Source of the DNA: Dugong dugon
Taxonomy: Eukaryota > Chordata > Mammalia > Sirenia > Dugongidae
Length of the DNA stretch: 64,000 nt
NCBI GenBank assembly: GCA_030035585.1
Contig: CM057471.1
Span: forward strand, 93,993,819-94,057,818
Direction: 5' to 3'
The notes under the pieces are model-generated. The model was not told the DNA's origin. It ran no database searches and saw only the letters and a list, made by a program, of their open reading frames with translations. Positions 55,401-64,000 of this stretch are shown here, in pieces. The translations under genes and the position numbers were made by a program. The first letter of the stretch is position 1. The number at the start of each line of letters is the position of its first letter.

Positions 55401-56204
55401 TCTTTATTCTGTCCTTGATTTCTTCTATAACCCACTAATTTTTGAGCAAAGTATTGTTCAGTTTCCATGTATTCAATTCTTTTTCCTTGCTTTTACTGTT
55501 ATTGATTTCTACTTTTATGATTTATGGTCAAAAGAGATGCTTTGTAATATTTTGATGTTTTGGGTTCTATTAAGGCTTGCTTTGCGGCCTAATATGTGGT
55601 TTATTCTGGAGAATGTTCCATGTGCGTTGGAAAAGAAAGTATACGTGGCGGCTGTTGGGTGGAGTGTTCTGTATATGTCTATGAGATAAAGGTGGTTGAC
55701 TGTGGCATTCAGTTCTTCTGTGCCTTTATTGAGCTTCTTTCTAGATGTTCTGTCCTTCACCAAAAGTGGTGTGTTGAAGCCTCCTACTACTATTGTGGAG
55801 TTGTCTATTTTATTTTCAATGCTGTTGGAGTTTGTTTTATGTATTTTGGAGCCTTGTCATTGGGTATAAATACTTATTATGGTTATGTCCTCCTGGTGTA
55901 TTGACCCTTTAATCATTATATTGTGTGCTTCCTTATCCTTTGTGGTGGATTTTGTTTTAAAGTCTATTTTGTCAGAGATTAATCTTGCCACTTCTGCTCT
56001 TTTTTGATTGCTGTTTGCTTGATATAATTTTCCCATGCTTTGAGTTTTAGTTTGTCTCTTTAAGTCTAAGGTGTGTGCCTTGTAGACAGCATATAGACAG
56101 AACATGATTTTTATCCATTCTGCCACTCTCTGTCTCTTTATTGGTGCATTTAGTCCATTTACATTCAGCGTAATTATTAATTGGTATGAGTTTAGTGCTG
56201 TCAT
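52480..56204 (-). pseudogene. L1 ORF2 (endonuclease, reverse transcriptase, C-terminal)
   Basis: Starts at ATG 56204 (MTALNSYQLIITLNVNGLNA). Endonuclease: 56204 to about 55550, with DKIDFKTKST and, near the end, FSRINHILGRKA. Linker: 55098-54814 (KLYSKKFENLLEMDRFL). Reverse transcriptase: 54640-54431 ([22 protein letters not shown]), with the catalytic FADD encoded at 54129-54140. Thumb/C-terminal: 53780-53442 (KKQIINFIWKGKRP, GGLTLSDFRTYYTA). The catalytic pair is intact, but several stops and frame changes separate these pieces. Length, about 3.7 kb, is normal for ORF2. It lacks the large deletion seen in the first L1. Confidence 0.82.
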
Positions 56205-56625
56205 TTTGATGTCTTTTTTTGTGATATTGACAGTTTCTTTGTTTCACTTAGTTTTCTGGGCCTAGTCGTTTTACTTTATGTATCTTGTTTTCATTTTTTC
56301 CATTGTTGCTAATTTTGTATTTCCTGAGTCTTTAAGTTTTTCTTCTTTTTTAGTTTGATGTGTAGATTTGTTTGTTTCCTTTCTGGATACCTTAACATTT
56401 ACCTCCATTTTCCTAAGTTTAAAGCAATCTTTTATTTCTTGATATTGCCTTAACTTCCTCTCCATATAAAAATTCTATGACTACCTATTTAATCCCTCTT
56501 TTTGTTTTAATGTTGTCATCTTTTACATACTGATGTCTCTGTTTCCCTATTTTCAGTGTTTTAGCTTTGACTTATTTTTGTGACTTCCTTATCTGGGTTG
56601 ATATCTGATCATTCTGTCCTGTGTT
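56205..56625 (-). other. Long L1 ORF1-ORF2 spacer with a 64-codon frame
   Basis: This 421-bp spacer contains the frame 56465-56271 (MERKLRQYQEIKD...), the counterpart of the one at 4291-4491 in the other L1. It is Lys/Glu-rich with no domain that I recognise. It could be a short extra ORF, the C-terminal extension of ORF1 in a shifted phase, or chance. Confidence 0.5.
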
Positions 56626-57615
56626 CTAGTCTTGGGTTGTTAACTGATATTGTTGATTCTCTAGTCTGAGGACCCCTTTTAGTATTTCTTGTAATTTTGG
56701 TTTGGTTTTTACAAATTCCCTTGACTCTGTATATCTGGAAATGCTGTAATTTTGCTTCCATATTTGAGAGACAGTTTTGCTGAATATATAATTCTTGGCT
56801 GACAATATTTTTCTTTCAAGGCTTTATATAGGTCATCCCATTGCCTTCTTGCCTGCATGGTTTTTGCTGAGCAGTCAGAGCTTAGTCTTATTGACTCTCC
56901 TTTGTAGGTGACTTTTCTTTTATTCTTATCCACTCTTAAGATTCTCTCTTTATCTTTGGTTTTGGCAAGTTTGATTATAATATGTTTTGGTGATGTTTTG
57001 GGGGGATCTACCCTGTGTGGGGTTCAATGAGCTTCTTGGATAGATAACTTCTTGTGTTTCATGATATCAAGGAAGTTTTCTGCCAGCAAATCTTCAACAA
57101 TTTTCTCTGTATTTTCTGTTATCCCCCCACTCTTATACTCCAGTCACTCACAGTTTATTCCTCTTGACAGAGTCTCACATAATTCTTAGGGTTTTTTCAT
57201 TTTTTAAAATTCTTTTGTCTGATTTTTCCTCAAATAAATTGGTGTCAAGTGCTTTATCTTTAGATTCACTAATTCTGACTTCTTCTACCTCAGTTCTGCT
57301 CCTATGACCTTCTATTGAGTTGTGTAATTCTGCAATTTTATTGTCAATCTTGTGAATTTCTATTTGCTGTCTCTCTATAGATTCTAGCAGCCTCTTATTT
57401 TTGTCACTTTCCTCTTATATAGCTTTCCTAAATTCCTTTATTGCTTTGTCTGTGTGTTCCTTGGTTTGGTCTGAGTTTTGCATGATCTCCTTTCTGATCT
57501 CTTGAAGGTCTTTGTATATTAATTTTTTGAAATCTACCTCCAGTAGTTCCAAGACCTTCTCTTCCTCTGGGAAGTTTCCCGGCTCTTTGTTTTGGTTGAT
57601 TGCTGGAGCCACCAT
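56626..57615 (-). pseudogene. L1 ORF1
   Basis: Starts at ATG 57615 (MVAPAINQNKEPG), chosen because the first L1 starts similarly (MAPEREQNK). An upstream in-frame ATG at 57663 is not shared. Coiled coil at residues about 25-100, RRM in the middle, and C-terminal domain near 56933-56709 (TYKGESIRL, MQARRQWDDL, FPDIQSQGN). Stop at 56626-56628. About 330 codons, normal for ORF1. At least three stops or frameshifts, the first at about 57415. Confidence 0.8.
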
Positions 57616-58020
57616 GGTCTGCCTCTTTATGTTATTTGATGTTAACTGTTGTCTTCCAGACATAAATAAGTTATTATATTTATTTATTTTGTGTGTGCTT
57701 ACTGTGTCCTAGCTTCTTGTGTTGTTTTGCTTTGATATGCCCAAATAGGTTGCTCATGTGAGCTAGTCTGATCATTGGCACCTTTGAAGCTCTAACATCT
57801 GGTAGAGGTGTTTGAGCCCAGAAGTCTATTTACTTTTCTTGTATAAATTCGGCTCAGGTGTCCAGGTAGTCAGTCATCAAGTGTGTGGTGCAGGCTCTCA
57901 CCTACAGTCCTAGATGGGCAGGGGTGATTGGAGTAGGCACAGGTAACTGGCTGCAGTAGGGGGTTACGCACTGAGCAAGGTTGGGGCTGACAGCTGCCCC
58001 TGAATGTTTGAGAGGAAAGC

Positions 58021-58059
58021 ATGTCCTTGTTCAACACCACACACACACACACACACAAA
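58021..58059. repeat. (AC)n at L1-L1 junction
   Basis: About eleven AC units (58037-58058) lie between the 5' end of the minus-strand L1 and a plus-strand ORF2 fragment. Confidence 0.85.
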
Positions 58060-58459
58060 TACATCAAAATGGCAGTAGAAAACTCATACCTATCAATAAT
58101 TACACTGAATTTAAATGAACTAAATGCACCCAATGACAGGGCTCCAAAACACATAAAACAAACTCTAACAGCATTGAAAAGAGAAATAGACAGTTCCACA
58201 ATAGTAGTAGGAGGCTTCAATACACCATTTTTGGTGACGGACAGAACATCTAGAAAGAAGCTCAATAAAGACACAGAAGATCTGAATGCCACAATCAACC
58301 AACTTGATCACGTAGACATATACAGACCACTCCATGCAACAGCAGCCAAGTATAATTTCTTTTCCAATGCACATAGAACATTCTCCAGAATAGACCATAT
58401 ATTAGGCCACAAAGCAAGTCTTAACAGAATCCAAAACATTGAAATATTACAAAGCATCT
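58060..58459 (+). pseudogene. L1 ORF2 endonuclease fragment with internal deletion
   Basis: ORF2 start at ATG 58069 (MAVENSYLSIITLNLNELNA). At about 58120 it jumps to the ...APKHIKQTLTALKREIDSS part, losing about 290 bp of the endonuclease, then continues to FSRIDHILGHKA near 58390 and stops abruptly at 58459 without tail. The reading frame is open from 58021 to 58461 across the deletion. It is head to head with the minus-strand L1. ORF1 of that L1 is in the other orientation, so one twin-priming event cannot explain both. Confidence 0.75.
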
Positions 58460-58819
58460 AGGGTCATGAATTGGGAAGAATAAGTAGGAAGCCGTGTCAG
58501 TGATATTATGAAGATAGTGGAGTTTCTTTTTATAAGTCACCAAAACCTCAGTCATAAAATCCAAGAAAAACAACTCTACAAGAGAACCATGATCCAAATA
58601 GAAAGCCAACTAAGATGTGGCAAAATTTGGAAGTGACCTTGAAGCTGGGAAGTTTCTCTTTTGGGTGGCAGGAAGATAATGGCTGAAGAGAAGGAAATGC
58701 CATCCAAACTCTCTTCTTGACTCTGCAGCGAAGGTATTTAGAGTCATAATAAAAGAAATGTTCTTTAATAGCGTCAACTTTTAGAGTCAACCTAATGGCA
58801 ATATCCACAAGGATTTTGG
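58460..58819. other. Single-copy-like sequence
   Basis: No gene or element is recognised. Confidence 0.4.
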
Positions 58820-59085
58820 GTTATGGATCAAAACAGAACAGTATCTGACTTGCTTGTTTTGGATGCATCATCAGGAAGGATCAATCACAAGAGGAGAACA
58901 TCATGTCTGGTGAAGTAGAGGGCAAGCGAGGGCAAGGGAGACACCCTGGTGAAATGTATTGGTACAGTAGCTGCAATGATAGACTCAAATATGTCAGTGA
59001 TTGTGAGGATAATGTAGAACTGGGCAAAGTTTTGTTCCATTTTACGTGAGGTCATGAGATGGAGTTGACGCGATGTCACCTATCT
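58820..59085 (+). mobile_element. RTE-tailed SINE / RTE 3' fragment
   Basis: atggatcaaaacagaacagt, tcatcaggaaggatcaatc, aacatcatgtctggtgaagt, gcaatgatagactcaaatat, ending gatggagttgacgcgatg. Relative of 31796-32338. Confidence 0.7.
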
Positions 59086-59419
59086 ATACATCTATCTGAA
59101 AGTAAAATGAAGAAAACTTAATAATGGTAACAGAACAGATCTAGATGTTATCAATTTTGGCAATAAAAAGTTAAAGAAGGAGGGAAAGGAACAGAAAGTG
59201 GAAATTTGGAGGAAAAAAAGGCAATTACATCCTCATAAAACCAGGGATAGAGACCAGAGATGATGTTACAAGAATTCAGGGTTAAGTATGTTGTGTAAAG
59301 TTAAAGAGCACCCAAAAGGGAAAGTGAAACTAACTAGTTACATAAACATCAAAAATTGGGAGACAGAGATACCACGATAAATGTTTATCCATCATAAGAG
59401 AAAGTCAACAGATAATATC
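59086..59419. other. Single-copy-like sequence
   Basis: No feature is recognised apart from purine-rich composition. Confidence 0.4.
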
Positions 59420-60000
59420 TGTTAAAGATTGAATTGTATCCCTCCCCCACCACCAAAAAAATATATATTGAAATCCTAACACCTGTACCTGTGAATGTGA
59501 CCTTATTTGGAAATTGGTTCTCTCTTCAACGTGTTATCAATTAACTTGAGGTCATACCTGAGTAGGGTGTGTGCTAATCCCATCCCAAAACCAAAAAAAA
59601 AAAAAAAAAACCCTTGCAGTGGAGTTGATTCCAACTCAGAGTGACCATATAAGATGGAGTAGAACTGCCCCATAGAGTTTCCAAGGAGCCCTGGTGGATT
59701 CAAACTGTAGACCTTTTGGTTAGCAGCCGTAGCACTTATCCACCATGGCACCAGGGTTTCCAATCCCATCCCAGACACTGATGCAGAGACAACAGGGGAA
59801 GTACCCTGTGAAGAAGCATCTACAAACAGTAAGGGAACACCAAGGATTACTGTCAGCCACCAGTAGCTAGAGGAGAAGCATGAAATAGTTCCCGCTTCTA
59901 GACCCCTCAGAAGGAATCAACATGGCTGATACCCTGAATTCAGACTTCCAGCCTCGAAAACTGTGAGAAAAGAAATTTCTGTTCTTTATAGTGGAAATGT
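59420..60000 (+). mobile_element. MLT1A-type solo LTR with AfroSINE inside
   Basis: TGTTAAAGATTGAATTGTATC start, cacctgtacctgtgaatgtg, ccttatttggaaattgg, ...cttccagcctcgaaaactgt, aagaaatttctgttctttat. The last bases are lost, so the exact end is uncertain. Confidence 0.78.
59588..59761 (-). mobile_element. AfroSINE with perfect 12-bp duplication
   Basis: Flanked by aatcccatccca at 59576-59587 and 59762-59773. It has a poly-A run (59596-59612 in + coordinates) within the tail side, cagtggagttgattccaact, ggagtagaactgccccatag, head ggcaccagggtttcc. The internal region is shorter than in most copies. Confidence 0.93.
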
Positions 60001-60198
60001 TGTTTTCTGTGATTTTAATTCTTCCATGCAACTATTACTTTGATTTAAAAAAATAATAATAAAAATATTCATAATATGTTTGGTTATCATTGAGGGGAAA
60101 AGCCTCCATAAATGAAAAGCTTACCTCAAAGGCATTTTAAAGACTTTCTAACTATAGTATTAATTTTTTTTTTTAAACTTCTATTCCTGAAACAGTTT

Positions 60199-60361
60199 GA
60201 GCCCTGGTGGCTAAGTGGTTAAGAGCTCGGCTACTAACCAAAAGGTCAGCAGTTCTAATACACCAGCCGCTTCTTAGAAACCCTATTGGGCTGTTTTAGT
60301 CTATCCTATAGGGTGGCTTTAAGTTGGAATCAACTGACAACAACGGGTTTGGTGGTTTTGG
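60199..60361 (+). mobile_element. AfroSINE
   Basis: gagccctggtggctaagtgg head, ggctactaaccaaaaggtca, tatcctatagggtggcttta, tail aacgggtttggtggttttgg. The flanks tattcctgaaac (60182-60193) and tattcctggaac (60362-60373) differ at one base. One of the youngest-looking copies. Confidence 0.92.
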
Positions 60362-60373
60362 TATTCCTGGAAC

Positions 60374-61399
60374 ACTCACCTGATTATGTTTAGAAAACAA
60401 CAGTCTAACAGGAAATGTATTTCTGTAAATGAAAAGGTGATTCTTACCATTGATAAATCATAAATTTATTTTTTTTAATGCAGCCACATCTTCTTTTTGA
60501 CTTATGTGTTTTGATTGTTCTTCCAGCTGAAAGAACACATAAAAGTTACACATTTACGAGTCCACTTTGAATTGATCTGGTTAAGCTTAGGACTATCCTA
60601 AGATGTGGGAATACTTTAAGTCTTGGATTTTCAATCTTACACAGTTTTCTAAACGATTAAGGTACATAAAATCTATAAAGATTTGAAAAATTTGTTTTCA
60701 GTAATTTAAACATTTATAAAGGAGTTTTTATTTTTAAATTAATTTTCTTCACAACAATTGAAAAGTTCTTTTTGGAAGCCATCCAACTATAAAGCAATCC
60801 AACCCTAGCTTTTTTGGTTATGTTGCAGATGAATCTAGACATTTATATTCTCCTAGAACTTGATCTGCACCTAGCCCTTACTATTCTGTATTACAATTGT
60901 TTATAATGTCTTATCTCTCCTACTAGAGTCTAAGCTTTGTAGGAGCAGAGCTAATGTCAGATTCATCTATGTCTTCTTCACCGTGAGTTCACAAAATGCT
61001 TATTAAATGACTGGAATAAATAAAATTTAGGGATGATAAGAAGTTAGAGACATACACATACAAAACTGTATGAAAACATACATGAGCTTTTCTCTCTGGT
61101 TGACTCATTAGTATTATCAGACTACACTGACTCAGGAGCATCTAAAACATGGAGAAAAAAATTCTTTCCTAAAAAAAGCTTACATTCTTCGGGAATTGTG
61201 GGGATTTGTAGGTGTCCATTTATTGAATATTAATGTACTGATCAAAATGTATCCCATTGTGGGGTGAAGAATTACTTTACTGAAAGAATTTACTTCCAAG
61301 GAGGTAACCTGTAAACGCTTGGAGTTTCCTGAGTAATTAGAGTGTCTTTGCTATTCATGAAGGACTGCAGAACACACCTGATAATTTATGTTAGTGAGG
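60374..61399. other. Mostly single-copy; L2/MIR-like scrap at 60905-61020
   Basis: The scrap reads agagtctaagctttgtagga and aaaatgcttattaaatgact. The rest is AT-rich with no feature. Confidence 0.45.
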
Positions 61400-62310
61400 T
61401 GACTTGGGATGTGGGGTTCAGAACACCCATCAAATGATACCAGCCTGACCTCTGAGGAAGAGAGAAGGCTGGAGATGAATTTCAACCAGGTGGGCAATGA
61501 TTCAATCAATCATGCCTACATAATCAAATCCCAATGTAAACTCTGAAGTTCAGGCGAATTTCCTGACTGGTAACAGACGTGGATGCACTGGGAGGGTAAC
61601 ATCCTGGAGACACAGAAACTCTGCATTGGGGACCTCCCCAGACCTCATCTTATATGTTTCTTCTTTATTCCCCCTGTGGATCCCAGTTTAATTATTGCTT
61701 TTTTGCCTGTTTTTTTAAATTTTTTATTGCAGTAAAAATATATATAATGCAATATTTACCAATTCAACAATTTTTACACATACAACCCAGTGACACTGAT
61801 TACGTTCACCATATTGTGCAACCATCACTGCTATTCTTTTCTGATTATTCCACCACTGTTAGCAGAAACCCCGTGCCCCCTAAGCAATGGCATCTCTTCT
61901 TCATTCTGATCCTGATTTGTATCCTTTTTGCTATAATAAAACCATAATCTTAAGTATAGTGCTTTCCTGAATTCTGTGAGTTGTTCTAGTGAATTATTGA
62001 ACCAAAGAGGGTAATGGGAACCCATGAATTTATAGCCAGCAGATCAGAAGTGCAGTTGTCCTAGGGACCTCTGAGCTTGTGGCTGGTGTCCTGAGGGTGT
62101 AGTGGGAATCCCCATATTAGTAGCCAGCAGGTCAGACATGCAGGGGTCCCTAGGACACTTGCCCTGGTGTCTGACGTATTGGACAGACTTGACAGTCTAC
62201 AGGACTATGCCCTTTAACTTATAAAATCTGAACTAACTCTGGGCAGTTAAGATCAGAAGAAGAACTAATTCTGCGGTTAGTGAAGGAACAGAATTGAACT
62301 GAACAGAAGT
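61400..62310 (+). mobile_element. Old solo LTR (ERVL-like, unassigned), with L1 insert
   Basis: The order tcctttttgctataataaaa (polyadenylation signal at about 61936), tcctgaattctgtgagttgt, tctagtgaattattgaacc, then tagccagcag and gaattgaactgaac is that of an old placental LTR. A 3' sub-repeat occurs at 62017-62043 and 62105-62131 (gggaa...tagccagcag). The left boundary is uncertain. Confidence 0.5.
61700..61895 (-). mobile_element. L1MA/L1MB-like 3' end inside LTR
   Basis: Poly-T then ttattgcagtaaaaatatat, acccagtgacactgattacg, atattgtgcaaccatcactg. Antisense L1 3' UTR, similar to 18903-19125 and 25497-25690. Confidence 0.65.
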
Positions 62311-63035
62311 GAATTGATTCTTCGACTCACATTCCACCAAATCTAAGTACTTTGATGCTGGACTTTCTTCCTCTTGCAAGACGGTACCAACTGAAGCTTT
62401 TCACACAGCTATGATATGACTGCCATGCGGCTGGCTGTGACTGTGGATAGGCATTGATTCTAAGATGCCGTCTGACTTCAGAGAGGATAAACTGTGGGAA
62501 CAATGAGTTTCTTAGAATCAGTGATAGAAGATGAGGGCTATTATAGAAAAATGTGTAACCTTTTCTATAATTCTTTATAGCCGTTAACATACTCTCATAT
62601 AAATCATCTCTTGTCTTTCATAAACAACCCTATTAGGTAGTCAGGAAGTCTCGTATAATGAAAGAAAGCACAAACTGTATTGTAAGACAAGACCAACACT
62701 TAATTGGATGTGTGCCTTTGAACTTATTTTTTAACCTCTCTGGAACTCAAGTGTTGTCATATGTGAAGGTAGAATATTTATACATACCTACGAGAAAGTC
62801 TGAAAATTATATATTTGTAACTATGGAAAAGAATTTAATAAATGTAAAGTCAATAAAATATCAGCTATTGTGATTAGGCAGGGCAGTTATCATGAATCCT
62901 ATCTTACAGATAAGAAACTAAAGATCTAAAGGATGAAGCCAATTATCCCAGGTGTTACAGGCAGAAATTGCCACAGTCTAGATAAGGACTCAGATCTCAT
63001 TACTCTTGACTCAGGCTCCTTCTGTGTTCTGTGCC
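62311..63035. other. No gene; two MIR scraps
   Basis: Sense MIR-like at about 62690-62860 (ttttttaacctctctggaac). Antisense MIR-like at about 62885-63000 (atcttacagataagaaacta). Confidence 0.5.
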
Positions 63036-63499
63036 TGGTATGGGTTGATTTGTGCCCCCCCAAAAAGACATATTAAAGTCCTAGCCCCCTGTACCTGTGA
63101 TGTGTCCTCACTTGGAAATACCGCAGTGTCTTTGCAGATGTAATGAGTTAACATTAGGTCATACTGGAGTAGGGTAGGCCATCCAATATGACTGGTGTCC
63201 TTGTAGGAACAGAAGAGAAACACAGGCACAGGCAGGAAAGAACACCATGTGACAACAGAGGCAGAGACTGGAGTTATGCATCTACAAGCCAAGGGATGCC
63301 AAGGATTGTGGGAAACCACTGGAAGCTTGGAGGGAGGCGTGAGATAGACTCTCCCTCAGAGCCCTCCAGAAGGAACCAGCCCTGTCAACACCTTGACTTC
63401 AGACTTCCAGCCTCCAGAACTGCGAGAGAATAAATTTCTCTTGTTTTAAGCCACGTATTTTGGGATACTTTGTCATAGCAACGCTAGGACATTAATACA
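63036..63499 (+). mobile_element. MLT1A-type solo LTR
   Basis: TGGTATGGGTTGATTTGTG start, tactggagtagggtaggcca, tatgactggtgtccttgtag, gacttccagcctccagaact, aataaatttctcttg, end CATTAATACA. The flanks gtgcc and atgcc agree at 4 of 5 positions. Confidence 0.88.
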
Positions 63500-64000
63500 A
63501 TGCCTATTTGGTCTTCCTTGTATGTTCTGTCAAGACAAGACACGCTGTGTCTGTCCTTGCATACATTCTCATAGTCTAAAGTTTGGGAAGCTATAGAAAT
63601 AAGTGAGGATAGTGATTAGGAAAATCTATGGCCCTGACATAATTAGGGAATTGGTCCATTCAAATTCTGTACAACAAACATATTTTGTATGGTCTAATGA
63701 TGTTTGAAAATTAGATATATGGTGGACATTGATCAAGATTTCCAAGAAGGCTATTGTGAAGAATTCTTAATAAACCCAGAGGTTTAAGTTGTGATAACAT
63801 AAAAAATATAGTTATTTGTCACTTAATCTCAACGACAATAAACACTAGAAAGGGCATTAAAGGTTATCAGATGAACAACTAGAGAAGAAAAGTGATTTGC
63901 CCAAGGTTACAATGCCACTTTCAGTGATGATTTTTTTCTAATTATCCATCTTCATTTTAGCTAAGATATTTCCAGTAATTGTGGAGACAACCCACATACA
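63500..64000. other. No gene; MIR-like scrap at 63840-63935
   Basis: The antisense MIR-like part is gatttgcccaaggttacaat. The window ends in unassigned sequence. Confidence 0.45.

Larger units (their letters stand above)
51425..58020 (-). mobile_element. Near full-length L1, type-B end
   Basis: In + coordinates: 3' tail (poly-T near 51428), 3' UTR (51440 to about 52400, one unit), ORF2 (about 52480-56204), spacer (56205-56625), ORF1 (56626-57615), and a short upstream leader (57616 to about 58020). All protein domains can be located, but stops and frameshifts break both frames. The leader is unrelated by eye to the pyrimidine-rich 5' UTR of the L1 at 651, so it may be a different promoter type or a 5'-truncated one. 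Confidence 0.85.

Noticed and set aside
58021-58459. Twin-priming inversion of the minus-strand L1
   Set aside because: The plus-strand part is ORF2, whereas the neighbour still has ORF1 and a leader in minus orientation at that end; a single mRNA cannot give this order.
1-64000. CRISPR array, operon, bacterial-type promoter or tRNA/rRNA gene
   Set aside because: The genome is mammalian. The only tRNA-like sequences are SINE heads, and the only short regular repeats are microsatellites and tandem duplications.

Overview
This window reads as non-coding nuclear DNA from an afrotherian mammal (elephant, manatee or hyrax lineage; species not resolved). The evidence is the set of mobile elements: about sixteen copies of the tRNA-derived AfroSINE, several RTE-type LINEs whose 3' ends match the AfroSINE tail, afrotherian L1 copies, MaLR/MLT1-type solo LTRs, and old mammalian MIR, L2 and L1M remnants. 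CpG is sparse, open frames are short, and I found no convincing cellular exon, CpG-island promoter, tRNA, rRNA, snRNA or CRISPR array. I read it as intergenic or deep intronic sequence.

Layout. 1-639 is unremarkable. 651-6185 is an L1 with a recognisable target-site duplication, a 2-kb pyrimidine-rich 5' UTR, ORF1 split by an inserted LTR (3206-3709), the ORF2 endonuclease, and a 3' UTR; the reverse transcriptase region is deleted. 6.2-19.4 kb holds AfroSINEs, MIRs, four LTRs, an RTE LINE (11.8-14.16 kb) and three stacked L1 3' ends. 19.6-22.4 kb is a retroviral integrase scrap joined to a second RTE LINE. 22.4-31.8 kb is mostly single-copy, with an ancient L1M (26.6-27.8 kb) invaded by an AfroSINE and an RTE fragment. 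31.8-33.6 kb is an RTE-tailed SINE followed by an endogenous retrovirus remnant (env transmembrane end plus LTR). 35-46 kb carries two more copies of the 3206-type LTR, two RTE fragments each split by a later insertion, and an exact 72-bp tandem duplication. 49.1-58.5 kb is an L1 pile-up: a short 3' end, a 2-kb copy with a duplicated 3' UTR, a near full-length copy (51.4-58.0 kb), and a head-to-head endonuclease fragment. 59.4-64 kb has three more LTRs and a recent-looking AfroSINE.

Functional logic. RTE LINEs presumably supplied the enzymes that moved AfroSINEs, which explains the shared 3' tails. Every protein-coding element copy is broken. Nesting gives a relative chronology: L1M, MLT1/MLT2 and RTE copies are hosts; AfroSINEs, young L1 3' ends and the 3206-type LTRs are later arrivals. 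The most interesting leads are a short open frame at the same place in the long ORF1-ORF2 spacer of two independent L1s, a duplicated L1 3' UTR with end-module switching, and a few single-copy blocks that look like candidate conserved regulatory elements.
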